Positions 17,600-26,271 of a stretch of 64,000 nucleotides of DNA are shown here, one piece after another. A program made the position numbers and the translations under genes. Under the pieces are notes generated by a model that worked only from the letters and a program-made list of their open reading frames with translations, ran no database searches and was not told where the DNA came from. The DNA comes from Microbacterium natoriense. GTDB lineage: Bacteria > Actinomycetota > Actinomycetes > Actinomycetales > Microbacteriaceae. Position 1 is the stretch's first letter. Each line of letters starts with the position of its first letter. Location of the stretch: assembly GCF_030816295.1 (NCBI RefSeq), contig NZ_JAUSXV010000001.1, forward strand, positions 186,001-250,000, written 5' to 3'.

Positions 17600-19092
17600 G
17601 CCGCCTCCTTCTTCTGCTCGGCGGCGAGCTCGTGCACGACATCCTTGGATCCTTCGTACAGCCGCAGGTATCGATCGAAGAGCGCGTCGTAGCGAGCGCG
17701 CAGCGTCTCATCGGGGTGGATCTTCTCGGCGACCGGGTTCCAGTCGGCGATCACGGGAGCGCCGGTCGCCGCGGTGGCGGTCGCGGTCGCCGCGAGGAAC
17801 GCAGCGCCGTAGCTCGCGCCGATCGTCGTCTCGGGAACGTCCTGCACGAGTCCGGTCGCATCAGACACGATCTGCATCCAGAGCCTTCCCTGCGTGCCGC
17901 CGCCGACGGCGACGACGCGACCGATGTCGGCGCCCGCCGCCCGCATCGTCTCGACGTTGTGGCGCACGCCGAGCGCCGTGGCTTCGAGCGCCGCCCGGTA
18001 CAGATCGCCGCGGGTGTGGCCGAGCGTGAGACCGGCGACGACGCCGCGCGCGTCCGCGTCTTGGATCGGTGTACGTTCGCCGGCGAAGTACGGCAGCATC
18101 AGCAGTCCGCGCGCTCCCGGGCCGGACTCCTCGGCGTCGGCGAGGAGCTGCGGATAGTCGGCTCCCGTCAGATCCTTCAGCCACGAAGTCAGCGCCCCTG
18201 AGGTGGAGAGACCGCCGGCGAGGTTGCGGGTGCCGGCGAACGCCCCCGCCGTCGTCCACATCGACGGTGTGCGCAGCGTCTCCTCGCCGGTGGCGACGAG
18301 GAACATCGTGGTCCCGTACATGAGCATGAGATCGCCGACCTCGTGCGCGCCGACGCTCACGGCCTCGGTCCAGGCGTCGATCGTGCCGGTGATGACGGGC
18401 GTGCCCTCCGGGATTCCCGTGGCGGATGCCGCGTCGGGGGTGACCGTGCCGGCCACGTCGCCGGCCCATCGCAGCGGAGGCTGCTCGATCGAACCCGCGT
18501 AGCGCGCCCACCAGGGTTCATGCCACCGCTCGCCCTCGATGTCGTAGAGGGGAGAGACCTGACTCGCCGACTGGTGATCGAGCAGGTAGGCGCCGGTCAG
18601 TCTGCGGGCGAGCCACGAGGCGGGCATGAACAGCCGCCGCGCTCGAGCCCAGGCCTCCGGCTCCTCCTCCGCGACCCAGACCAGCTTCGGCCCGCCGGCC
18701 TGCGAGCTGAGCAGCGAACCACCCACGCGGGCGATCTCTTCGGCGCCGATCTGGGCGGTCATCTGCTCGATCTGCACATGTGCGCGCGTGTCCACGCCGT
18801 AGAGGATGGCCGGGCGGACCGGCACATCGTCGTCATCGACCAGCAGGATGCACGGCCCCATGCCGCTGACGCCCACTCCGCCGATCTCGGCCTCGGGCAC
18901 CGCGGCGATCAGCTCTCGCGCGATCGCGACGAACTCGTCCCACCAGACCAGACCATCCATCTCGACCCAGCCGGTGTGCGGACGGCTGACCTCGTGCGCC
19001 CTGGTCGCGGTCGCCAGGATCTCGCCGTCGACGTCCACCAGCACGCCCTTGCTGCTGGCTGTGCCGATGTCCACCCCGAGGGTGCAGCGCAT
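17596..19092 (-). CDS. FGGY-family carbohydrate kinase, probable D-ribulokinase
   Basis: The 498 residues show both FGGY halves. The N terminus has the phosphate-binding 'LGVDIGTASSKGVLVDVDG'. The middle carries 'GTIDAWTEAVSVGAHEVGDLMLMYGTT', and the C-terminal half has 'YFAGERTPIQD' and the adenosine motif 'VVAVGGGTQGRLWMQIVSDATG'. Family members phosphorylate ribulose, xylulose, fuculose or glycerol. The isomerase in the same operon would make D-ribulose, so ribulokinase is the best guess, giving D-ribulose 5-phosphate. The gene is first in its operon. The ATG at 19092 has a perfect AAGGAGG upstream, and a GAAATCGATTTC operator lies 54 bp upstream. Confidence 0.85.
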   Translation of the reverse strand: MRCTLGVDIGTASSKGVLVDVDGEILATATRAHEVSRPHTGWVEMDGLVWWDEFVAIARELIAAVPEAEIGGVGVSGMGPCILLVDDDDVPVRPAILYGVDTRAHVQIEQMTAQIGAEEIARVGGSLLSSQAGGPKLVWVAEEEPEAWARARRLFMPASWLARRLTGAYLLDHQSASQVSPLYDIEGERWHEPWWARYAGSIEQPPLRWAGDVAGTVTPDAASATGIPEGTPVITGTIDAWTEAVSVGAHEVGDLMLMYGTTMFLVATGEETLRTPSMWTTAGAFAGTRNLAGGLSTSGALTSWLKDLTGADYPQLLADAEESGPGARGLLMLPYFAGERTPIQDADARGVVAGLTLGHTRGDLYRAALEATALGVRHNVETMRAAGADIGRVVAVGGGTQGRLWMQIVSDATGLVQDVPETTIGASYGAAFLAATATATAATGAPVIADWNPVAEKIHPDETLRARYDALFDRYLRLYEGSKDVVHELAAEQKKEAA

Positions 19093-19145
19093 GGTGTCCT
19101 CCTTGAAACCCGGGCCGTCGATGCGAACCTGTCGCCACTGTACGC

Positions 19146-19157
19146 GAAATCGATTTC
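19146..19157. promoter_or_regulatory. Operator of the D-arabinan LacI regulon, site 1
   Basis: GAAATCGATTTC is a perfect 12-bp palindrome with the central CG typical of LacI-family sites. It lies between the stop of the regulator gene and the start of the kinase operon. Matching sites are at 20273-20286, 30777-30788 and 32002-32013. Confidence 0.85.
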
Positions 19158-19204
19158 ATGACGCAAGACGCTGTGCGTCCGGGCCTTCGGAGTGACGGGA
19201 TCCG

Positions 19205-20191
19205 TCAGCCGCGGATGACGGAGGCCGACTGGATCTCGTTGCGCAGCACGACCGTGCGCGCAGGCTGGGCATCGCCGCCGATGCGCTCCAGAAGCATGCG
19301 CGCAGCCGTGACGCCCATGTGCCGCGCTGGCAGCCGGACGACCGTCACGGCGGTCGGCGAGAGCGTGGTGAAGGGCAGCGAGCCGATCACCGCGACGCCC
19401 ACCTGCGGTGGCGTGAGGCCGTGCTCGGTGAGCACCTGGATAGCGCCGACCCCGATGAGGTTGTTGCCCGCGACGACGGCGTCGGGAGGGTCGGGGAGGG
19501 CCAGCAGTTCTTCCATCGCCGCTCTCCCGCCGTCGACCCTGAACGTCGCGAACCGTGCGAGTTCGTCGAGGTCGAGCTCGGGTCGCGACGCTCCCAGCAC
19601 CGCCCGCCAGCCGGCGGCGCGCTCTGCAGCCGTATCGATGTGCTCAGGACCGCCGATGTAGGCGATTCGGCGATACCCTGCGTCGATCAGGTCTTTCGTG
19701 GCCGACGTGCCGGCGGCACGGTTGGCCATCACGACCTCGTCGATGTCGTAGTCGGTGCCGCGGTCGACAGCCACGACCGGCCGCCCCGTGGCGAGGACGC
19801 TGTCGAGGTCGGTGTGCTCGTCGGCGGTCGCGATGATGATCCCCGACATGTGCTCGGCGATCGCGATCCGGAGATAGGTCGCCTCCTTCTCCACCTGCGC
19901 GTCGGAGTTGCAGAGCACGACAGAATATCCGGCTTCGGAGGCCACGTCCTCGACGCCCCTCGCCATCTCGGTGAAGTACGGATTCTCGATATCGGGGATG
20001 ACGAGGGCGATGACCTCGGAGCTCTGCCGACGCAGCGTCCTCGCGGTGCGATTCGGCGTGAAGTTCAGACGGGCCGCGGCGTCGCGGACAGCGGCCACCT
20101 TCTCCTCCGACACGCTCGTGCCGTTGAAGACGCGCGAGACCGTCGCCGGAGAGACTCCGGCGAGCTCTGCGACGTCGTAGATCGTGGACAT
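19205..20191 (-). CDS. LacI-family regulator of the D-arabinan locus
   Basis: The 328-residue protein begins MSTIYDVAELAGVSPATVSRVFNGTSVSEEKVAAVRDAAARLNF, the LacI helix-turn-helix and hinge. The effector domain has 'VIALVIPDIENPYFTEMARGVEDVASEAGYSVVLCNSD'. The start at 20191 is chosen from that N terminus and a GAGGTT site; frame open further upstream lacks family features. It sits in the middle of the genes it probably controls, divergent from GH172. The four GAAATCGATTTC palindromes are all placed in front of genes of this locus. It is the obvious repressor, probably released by a D-arabinose-derived sugar. Confidence 0.92.
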   Translation of the reverse strand: MSTIYDVAELAGVSPATVSRVFNGTSVSEEKVAAVRDAAARLNFTPNRTARTLRRQSSEVIALVIPDIENPYFTEMARGVEDVASEAGYSVVLCNSDAQVEKEATYLRIAIAEHMSGIIIATADEHTDLDSVLATGRPVVAVDRGTDYDIDEVVMANRAAGTSATKDLIDAGYRRIAYIGGPEHIDTAAERAAGWRAVLGASRPELDLDELARFATFRVDGGRAAMEELLALPDPPDAVVAGNNLIGVGAIQVLTEHGLTPPQVGVAVIGSLPFTTLSPTAVTVVRLPARHMGVTAARMLLERIGGDAQPARTVVLRNEIQSASVIRG

Positions 20192-20272
20192 GCGAACCTC
20201 ACTGCGTTGTCCGGATGTGCCGGATGTGAAGCAACAGTATCGTGCACGCATCCGTTCTCTGGCGTTCTGAGG

Positions 20273-20286
20273 TGAAATCGATTACA
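20273..20286. promoter_or_regulatory. Operator of the D-arabinan LacI regulon, site 2
   Basis: TGAAATCGATTACA departs from a perfect palindrome at one pair. It is in the 104-bp divergent gap between lacI and GH172 and overlaps TACATT (20283-20288), a -10-like box seven bases before the GH172 ATG. That placement predicts direct repression of GH172 and possible autoregulation. Confidence 0.8.
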
Positions 20287-20295
20287 TTGGCGCCC

Positions 20296-21429
20296 ATGAC
20301 TTTCGCACCCTCTGACCTGGCGACCCTCGCGACGCTGCGCCCCGTGCAGACGCGTTCGATCTCGCCGGAGAACTTCGATGGATCCGCTGGGGGCGGTGGC
20401 CGGGCGACCGAGGGCACGGGCGCATCTTGCGCGCGTGACCTCGGCCCCGGCTGGAAGATCTCGCCCAGCGTCGACGTGAAGGCGGGCGAGACGTTCGACC
20501 TCGCCCGCATCCAGGGTTCGGGCAAGATCACGCACATCTGGATCACCACGCACACCGACAACTGGCGCACCCTGCTGCTGCGCGCGTACTGGGACGGAGC
20601 CGAGGAGCCCGCCGTCGAGGTTCCGTACGGAGACTTCTTCTGCAACGGGTGGGGAGTCTTCGCCCAGGTCAACTCGCAGACGATCGCCGCCAACCCGCAC
20701 GGCGGGTTCAACTCGTACTGGCCCATGCCGTTCCGCGACGGTGCGCGGCTCACGCTCGAGAACACATCGACCGTCGATGTGCGCATCTACTACCAGGTGA
20801 CGTACGAGGTCGGCGGAGATCACTCCGGCGACGCCTACTTCCATGCGCAGTGGCGTCGCTCGAACCCTCTCGAGGACCTCACACCGCACGTGATCCTCGA
20901 GGGTATCGAAGGCCAGGGGCAGTACGTCGGCACCTACATCGCCTGGGGCGTGAACTCGAACGGCTGGTGGGGTGAAGGCGAGATCAAGTTCTACCTCGAC
21001 GACGACACCGACTACCCCACGATCTGCGGGACCGGAACGGAGGACTACTTCGGCGGTGCATGGAACTTCGACATCCCCGGGCAGGGGTACACCGAGTTCT
21101 CCACCCCCTACCTCGGGATGCCGCAGGTGATCAGGCCCGATGGCCTCTATGTGAGTCAGCAGCGCTTCGGCATGTACCGGTGGCACCTGCTCGACCCGAT
21201 CCACTTCGCCACCGGCATCCCGAAGGTCGACATCCAGGCTCTCGGCTGGCGCAGCGGATGGCGTTACCTGCCGCTGCGCGACGACATCGCGTCCACCGCG
21301 ATGTTCTATCTCGATCGCCCGACCGCTCGGCGTCCGAAGACGCCGAGCGCGGACGATCTGGAGGTGCACCTAGGAACCGCTCCCGTGCCCGACATCGGCG
21401 CGACGCCTCCGCGCGATCCGCGGGCCTGA
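20296..21429 (+). CDS. GH172 (DUF2961) glycosidase, probable exo-alpha-D-arabinofuranosidase
   Basis: The 377-residue protein shows the DUF2961/GH172 core: 'SGKITHIWITTHTDNWRTLLLRAYWDG' (75-101), 'EVPYGDFFCNGWG' (108-120), and 'GWWGEGEIKFYLDDD' with 'PTICGTGTEDYFGGAW' (223-256). These carry the candidate catalytic glutamates (about 227/229 and 249). GH172 members include difructose-anhydride enzymes and exo-alpha-D-arabinofuranosidases. The GH183 and GH116 partners favour the latter. No signal peptide is seen. The start ATG at 20296 follows TACATT by seven bases with no ribosome site, so the mRNA is probably leaderless; an earlier in-frame start at 20242 would place the operator inside the gene. 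Confidence 0.88.
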   Translation: MTFAPSDLATLATLRPVQTRSISPENFDGSAGGGGRATEGTGASCARDLGPGWKISPSVDVKAGETFDLARIQGSGKITHIWITTHTDNWRTLLLRAYWDGAEEPAVEVPYGDFFCNGWGVFAQVNSQTIAANPHGGFNSYWPMPFRDGARLTLENTSTVDVRIYYQVTYEVGGDHSGDAYFHAQWRRSNPLEDLTPHVILEGIEGQGQYVGTYIAWGVNSNGWWGEGEIKFYLDDDTDYPTICGTGTEDYFGGAWNFDIPGQGYTEFSTPYLGMPQVIRPDGLYVSQQRFGMYRWHLLDPIHFATGIPKVDIQALGWRSGWRYLPLRDDIASTAMFYLDRPTARRPKTPSADDLEVHLGTAPVPDIGATPPRDPRA

Positions 21430-21439
21430 CGGTGACCGG

Positions 21440-22027
21440 ATGCTGTTCTCGCTGACCGGTGCGAGCGGTGCGGGCAAGTCGACCGTGCTCTCGCTCCTCG
21501 AGACCGTGGACTGGGGAGCGCCGGTCCGCTGCGTGGAGTTCGACTCGATCGGGGTTCCCGATGGGGCGGACACCGCCTGGCGGCACGGCGCCGTCGAGCA
21601 CTGGGTGCAGCAGGCGCTGATCGCCCAGGCCGACGGCGCCCACGTGCTGCTGTGCGGCCAGGTGCCGATGGGCGAGCTCCTCGCCGCGCCCTCCGCCGAT
21701 CAGCTCGATGGCATCCGCGTATGCCTGCTCGACTGCTCCCCCGACGTGCGCACGGAGCGGCTGGTGCAGCGCGGCGAGCACCTAGAGGTGATCGTGCACC
21801 ACAACCGCTTCGGCGAGTGGTTCCTCGCGCACACCCTCGACCCGCGACATGCTCCAGAGGTGATCCGTGTCGCGAGCCCCCTGCCGATGCAGTGGTCGCG
21901 CTGGGCCGACCTGGAACCAGGAGATCCGCGGTGGCGGGCCGAGATCATCGACACCGACGCGCTGACCCCACAGGAGGTCGCCGCATCCGTCGAGTCCTGG
22001 ATGCGGCGCGAACTCGCGGCGCTCTGA
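21440..22027 (+). CDS. P-loop NTPase / small-molecule-kinase-like protein
   Basis: The 195 residues carry the Walker A motif GASGAGKST (7-15). A Walker-B-like strand 'HVLLCGQVPMGE' comes near residue 70, then 'RVCLLDCSPDVRTERLVQRGEH' and 'HHNRFGEWFLAHTLDPRH'. The overall look is that of an adenylate/shikimate-kinase-like P-loop protein. The phosphate acceptor cannot be read from the sequence. It begins 10 bp after the GH172 stop in the same direction, so it may be co-transcribed and could act on a sugar of that pathway, but that is only context. It ends at a palindromic intergenic element. Confidence 0.7.
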   Translation: MLFSLTGASGAGKSTVLSLLETVDWGAPVRCVEFDSIGVPDGADTAWRHGAVEHWVQQALIAQADGAHVLLCGQVPMGELLAAPSADQLDGIRVCLLDCSPDVRTERLVQRGEHLEVIVHHNRFGEWFLAHTLDPRHAPEVIRVASPLPMQWSRWADLEPGDPRWRAEIIDTDALTPQEVAASVESWMRRELAAL

Positions 22028-22033
22028 CGTTCT

Positions 22034-22098
22034 CCGCTCCCGTCGCGAAATCTCCGGGTATGGATGCCGATTTCCGGGATTTTCTGCGACGGGAGCGG
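22034..22098. repeat. Palindromic intergenic element with CCGCTCCCGTCGC arms
   Basis: Arms CCGCTCCCGTCGC (22034-22046) and its perfect complement (22086-22098); the pairing continues imperfectly inward through GAAATCTCCGG. It lies between the convergent NTPase and DoxX genes. Its size and placement resemble the elements at 1662-1741 and 60976-61061, though the arms differ in sequence. Confidence 0.8.
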
Positions 22099-22146
22099 CC
22101 ACCGGACCGTCTCAGGACACTCGTCGTTCGTGTGGGGCGCGCCTGT

Positions 22147-22587
22147 TCAGACCAGCCAGGCGGGTGCGCGTCCTCGCAGGACGGCACCATCGATCGAGAA
22201 GCGACCGGCGCCGGTGAAGGCGAGCGCGAGCGCCGCGACACCGAGCACGGCGACGAACTCGTAGCCGCCCTCGCCGACCCAGAGGCCGGCGGGCAGGTGC
22301 ACGGCCACGATCGCGACGATCATGTCGATCGCGAGCAGGATGCCGACCGGGCGGGTGAAGAGCCCGAGCGCGAGCAGGGCGCCGCCGATGAGCTCGACGA
22401 AAGCGACGAACGGCGCCGCGATCTCCGGCAGGGGGACACCCATGTCGGCGAAGCTGCCGATGGTTCCCGGGAGGGTGTACTCGAAGATCTTCTGCGCACC
22501 GTGCGCCACGAAGATCAGGCCGACCACGACGCGCAGGACGAGGAGTCCCAGCGAGGCGGACGAGGAGGGGGCGGTGGTGTTCGTCAT
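22147..22587 (-). CDS. DoxX-family membrane protein
   Basis: The 146-residue protein has four predicted helices and the DoxX signature at the start, 'LLVLRVVVGLIFVAHGAQKIF'. 'FVELIGGALLALGLFTRPVGILLAIDM' follows in the middle. DoxX-type proteins are poorly characterised; some form a membrane complex linked to oxidative stress or detoxification. The ATG at 22587 is preceded by AAGGAAG. It lies 71 bp downstream of the ABC exporter genes on the same strand and may be read from its own promoter. Confidence 0.88.
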   Translation of the reverse strand: MTNTTAPSSSASLGLLVLRVVVGLIFVAHGAQKIFEYTLPGTIGSFADMGVPLPEIAAPFVAFVELIGGALLALGLFTRPVGILLAIDMIVAIVAVHLPAGLWVGEGGYEFVAVLGVAALALAFTGAGRFSIDGAVLRGRAPAWLV

Positions 22588-22658
22588 GAGGAGTTCTTCC
22601 TTCGTGGCAGGACACCCGCGCGCCAGGCGCGGAGCAGGGTCGTTCCCTGCCGACCACG

Positions 22659-24497
22659 CTAGGAAGGGGATCTATCGGTCTCCTGTGCGTGTGACGCCTC
22701 GTTACCGTCGCAGTCGGCGGCGCCCCCGTCGTCGCTCCACGCCGCCCAGAGCTCGGCATACGCCCCGCCATCGGCGAGCAACCTCTCGTGTGCGCCCAGC
22801 GCGACGAGGCGGCCGCCGTCCACGACGGCGATGCGATCTGCGTCGTGCGCGGTGGAGAGCCGATGGGCGATCGCGATGACCGTTCTACCTGACAGCGCTG
22901 CAGCGAGCGCGGACTCCAGATCGCGCGCCGCTCGCGGGTCCATGGCTGAGGTCGCCTCGTCGAGCACGATCGTCCCCGGGTCCGCGAGCACCACGCGGGC
23001 GAGGGCGAGCTGCTGTTCCTGCGCCCCGGTGAGCGGCTGTCCTCCGACACCGACCTCGGTGTGCCATCCCTCGTCGAATGCGTCGATCCATCCGGAGGCG
23101 CCGACCGTGTCGAGCGCTGCCCGAAGACTGCGGTCGTCGGCGTCCGGTCGGGCGAGCAGCACGTTGTCGCGGATACTCGTCGCGAAGATGTGGCTCTCTT
23201 GCGTCACGAGCAGCGCGGCCTGTCGTCGCCGCGCAGGGTCGAGCCCGGTGATGTCGACGCCGCCGACCGTCACGGTGCCGGAGGACGGGTGATCGAGACC
23301 CGCGATCAGACGAGCGAGCGTCGATTTCCCCGCCCCCGACGGCCCGACGACGGCCAGGCGCTCACCGTCGACGACCCGAAGCGTCACGCCGTGGAGCACC
23401 TCGCGGCCGGCGCGGTACGAGAAGCACACGTCGCGCAGTTCGACCGTCTCGGACGCGGTGAGGGAGCCGGCTGCTCCTCGCTCTCGCGGCGCGCGGTCGG
23501 CAGGGGCCTCAGGGTCCGGCATCCGACCCACGCCGAGCACCCTGGCGAAGGAGACGAAACCGCGCTGGAGTTCGTCCGTGCACCCGATGAGCGTTTCCAT
23601 CGGAGCGACGAGCGCCGAGGCGTACAGCGTGACGGTGACGACAGCCCCGATCGACATGTGACCCTCGATCGCCAACCAGCCGCCCCACGCGAGGGACGCG
23701 AACACGGGAATGGCGAAGGCGAGATTGGACCAGGGGAGCATCACTTGTCGCAGCCGGATCCGGGCGAGCGCTGTCACCCAATGCGCCGCGATGGACTCGT
23801 CCATGGATCGGTTGCGCGCCTCTTGCAGCCCGAGTGACTCGACCGTCCGGGCGCCGGACGCCGTCTCGTGCACCGATGCGAACATCGGCCCGTAGCTCTC
23901 CCCGAGATGCCGATAGACCCTCGGCGCAAGCCGCACGTACCAGCGCATCACGACGACCAGCAGGGGCAATGCGAGAAGGTACACGGGCACCACCGGCGGG
24001 GCCACCAGCAGCGCTGCGACGACCGTGAGGGTCACGGTGACCGCCGCGATGAGCGCCTGCGGAATCGCATCGCGCACCGTCCCTCCGAGCGCGCGGATGT
24101 CCTGGGTGGTGCGGGTGACGAGCTCGCCGGTACCACCGCGCTCGATCACGCCGATCGGCAGGCGCAACGCGTTCCGCATGAACTCGTCGCGCACATCGCG
24201 GAAGACGTCCTCTCCGAGCACGAGGGCGGTCCGCGTCGCCGCGAGCAGCAGCGCTGCCTGCACCACGACGCTCGCCAGCATGGCACAGCAGAGGAGGGCG
24301 ATGTCGGCGGCCGTCGCCTCGCGCCCCAGCGCGTCCACGAGCACTCCGAACAGCCGCGGAGGCGCCAAGGCTGCGATGGCTGCCGCCCCGAACAGCACCA
24401 CGATCAGCACCAGCCGACCCCGATTGCGGCGCCAAAGGCCGCCGAGCGCCGACCAGACGTCTCTGCTGGTGGCGGTGGGCAGGGCCTGTTCGCTCAT
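22659..24497 (-). CDS. ABC exporter half-transporter, subunit with the intact Walker motifs
   Basis: The 612-residue protein has an N-terminal six-helix exporter domain (about 25-310) and a C-terminal nucleotide-binding domain. Walker A is GPSGAGKST, Walker B is TIVLDEATSAMD and the H-loop is IAHRLST, all intact. The signature is changed to LTGAQEQQ in place of LSGGQ. The partner encoded just upstream shows the opposite pattern, so the pair should form a heterodimer with a single working ATP site. It overlaps the partner by 4 bp (ATGA). The two genes follow the secreted GH183 gene by 15 bp, suggesting they belong to the D-arabinan operon. The exported substrate is unknown. Confidence 0.9.
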   Translation of the reverse strand: MSEQALPTATSRDVWSALGGLWRRNRGRLVLIVVLFGAAAIAALAPPRLFGVLVDALGREATAADIALLCCAMLASVVVQAALLLAATRTALVLGEDVFRDVRDEFMRNALRLPIGVIERGGTGELVTRTTQDIRALGGTVRDAIPQALIAAVTVTLTVVAALLVAPPVVPVYLLALPLLVVVMRWYVRLAPRVYRHLGESYGPMFASVHETASGARTVESLGLQEARNRSMDESIAAHWVTALARIRLRQVMLPWSNLAFAIPVFASLAWGGWLAIEGHMSIGAVVTVTLYASALVAPMETLIGCTDELQRGFVSFARVLGVGRMPDPEAPADRAPRERGAAGSLTASETVELRDVCFSYRAGREVLHGVTLRVVDGERLAVVGPSGAGKSTLARLIAGLDHPSSGTVTVGGVDITGLDPARRRQAALLVTQESHIFATSIRDNVLLARPDADDRSLRAALDTVGASGWIDAFDEGWHTEVGVGGQPLTGAQEQQLALARVVLADPGTIVLDEATSAMDPRAARDLESALAAALSGRTVIAIAHRLSTAHDADRIAVVDGGRLVALGAHERLLADGGAYAELWAAWSDDGGAADCDGNEASHAQETDRSPS

Positions 24498-26257
24498 CGC
24501 CCCTCCTCCGCGCGCTCGGTGAGATTCGGCTGCGCCTGCGCGCGCAGCACTGCTCTGCGATACCCCGAATCACGTCGCAGCAGATCGTCGTGCGTGCCTT
24601 CGGACACGACTGCGCCGCGAACCACGTGCGCGACCCTGTCGGTCTGTGTGAGGACGAGCGGGCTGGCGGTCACCACGACGGTCGTCCGCCCTCGCCTGGC
24701 GGAGCGGATGCCCTGGGCCATGCGCTCTTCGGTCGGCGCATCGACCGAAGAGGTGGGGTCGTGCAGCACCAGTATCTCCGGATCCGACAGCAGCACGCGC
24801 GCCACCCCCAGTCGCTGCCGCTGACCACCGGAGAACTCGACGCCGCGTTCGCCGACGAGGACGTCGAGCCCGCCCACGGCCTCGACGACGTCGATGGCGT
24901 CGACCGCGGCCACGGCCCGCAGGATCGCAGGGTCGTCGTGGCGACCCCGCGGATCGAGGACACTCCGCAGAGTGCCGCTGAACAGGAACGGGACGGGATC
25001 GGCGACGACGACGCGAGCGCGGACATCGGCGATCGGCAGAGAGCGGATGCCGCGGCTCCGCAGCGTCACCTCGCCCTCCGCGCCGACGTCGTCCGCGTCG
25101 AGTCGCCCCAGACGATCGACGAGCGCACGCGCCACCGCGGATTCCGTGAGGACGACGCCCAGCAGCTCGCCCTCTCGTACGACCAGTCCGGTCGCGGCAT
25201 CCGTCATCGCCGACTCGGCTGCACCGCTCTCGTCGTCCCGAGCGCGACCTTCGGAAGACTCCCACAGCGGCTCGACGCCGAGCACCTCGACGATCTTGCG
25301 GGCACCGATCAGCCCTCCTACGACCACTCGAAGCACCTGATTGAACAGCGTGACAGGCAGCATCATGAAGCCGGCGTACCCGTAGAAGGCGACGAGGGCC
25401 CCGATCTGAAGCTCACCCTGCGCGACCAGCAGGGCCCCGATCCACGTGAGGGCAGCGACCAGGACGCCCGCGATCAGGACGTTGAGTCCGTCGGCGGCTG
25501 CGAGGGGCCACGCCGCCCGCTTCGCCGCGTCTGAGAGGCCGGTGGAGTGACGCCGGAATCGGTCGAGGAACTGCTCCTCTCCTCCGATGCCCCTGAGCAC
25601 CCGCATGCCCCTGACGCTGTCGGCGGCTACGGCGTTCATCCGTTCTGACTCCTCACGCACGGCCCACTGCCGCGAATGGAGCGATCTGACCAGGGTGAAC
25701 TGCACGAGCGTGAACGCGGGCACGCCGACGATCACGAGCAGTCCGAGGACCACCGAATCGCGCAGCAGCAGCACCGAGACGGTGGTGAACGAGACCAGCG
25801 CCGACAAGAGCGACCCGACGTTCAGCGGGACGAAGCCGAGCATCCAGGTGTCGGAGGAGACCAGTGTGACGATCGCACCCGCGCGCAGCCTCCTGTCGAC
25901 GGCGACGGTCGCACCGGTCGCCGCGTGCGCGATCACCTGGTTCACGCGACTCGCCGCGCGCTCGAAGTTGACCGAGCCCGCTCGATCGCGCAGACCCTGG
26001 ATCAGCGAATGCTGCAGCTGCAACCACACCACGACCGCAAGCCAACGCAGGAACGCGCCCCCGTCGCCCGCGACGAGGCCCTCGTCGATGGCACGTCCGA
26101 TCGCCCATGGTGTGAGCGCGAGTCCGAGCAGCCAGACTATGTCGCACACGCTGCCCTGGAGCACCGTGGTCCACTGCATCCTGATGAGCCAGCGCAGGAA
26201 ACCGGCGGGGGTGCTGCCCTCCGGCGGCGGCGAGTACGGTTCGGGGACTGAGCGCAA
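24494..26257 (-). CDS. ABC exporter half-transporter, subunit with degenerate ATP site (TTG start)
   Basis: The 587-residue protein has a six-helix domain and a nucleotide-binding domain. Walker A is missing ('GELLGVVLTESAVARALVDRL' has no GKS/T), Walker B is altered to ILVLHDPTSSVD, and the H-loop histidine is replaced (VVVTASPLVL). The signature FSGGQRQRLGVARVLL is perfect, so it can complete the partner's ATP site but not hydrolyse at its own. The start is a TTG at 26257, chosen because GAGGAGGGGG lies just upstream and the protein then begins LRSVPEPYSPPPEG; no ATG or GTG nearby fits. It follows the GH183 gene by 15 bp. Confidence 0.85.
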   Translation of the reverse strand: MRSVPEPYSPPPEGSTPAGFLRWLIRMQWTTVLQGSVCDIVWLLGLALTPWAIGRAIDEGLVAGDGGAFLRWLAVVVWLQLQHSLIQGLRDRAGSVNFERAASRVNQVIAHAATGATVAVDRRLRAGAIVTLVSSDTWMLGFVPLNVGSLLSALVSFTTVSVLLLRDSVVLGLLVIVGVPAFTLVQFTLVRSLHSRQWAVREESERMNAVAADSVRGMRVLRGIGGEEQFLDRFRRHSTGLSDAAKRAAWPLAAADGLNVLIAGVLVAALTWIGALLVAQGELQIGALVAFYGYAGFMMLPVTLFNQVLRVVVGGLIGARKIVEVLGVEPLWESSEGRARDDESGAAESAMTDAATGLVVREGELLGVVLTESAVARALVDRLGRLDADDVGAEGEVTLRSRGIRSLPIADVRARVVVADPVPFLFSGTLRSVLDPRGRHDDPAILRAVAAVDAIDVVEAVGGLDVLVGERGVEFSGGQRQRLGVARVLLSDPEILVLHDPTSSVDAPTEERMAQGIRSARRGRTTVVVTASPLVLTQTDRVAHVVRGAVVSEGTHDDLLRRDSGYRRAVLRAQAQPNLTERAEEGR

Positions 26258-26271
26258 TCGATGCCCCCTCC

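Noticed and set aside
15074..17692. Open frame of about 870 codons opposite the GH116 gene
   Set aside because: Same GC artefact. The minus strand encodes a complete GH116 protein with coupled neighbours.
22034..22098. Further GAAATC operator in the NTPase-DoxX gap
   Set aside because: GAAATCTCC there belongs to a palindromic element between gene ends and lacks the ATCGAT centre.
24494..26257. Degenerate ABC subunit as a pseudogene
   Set aside because: The frame is full length, the signature motif is intact and the losses mirror those of its partner, which is the pattern of a working heterodimer.
26255..26266. Additional D-arabinan operator near the exporter start (CAATCGATGCC)
   Set aside because: Only the central ATCGAT is shared; the flanking GAAA/TTTC arms are missing, and it lies in the ribosome-site region.
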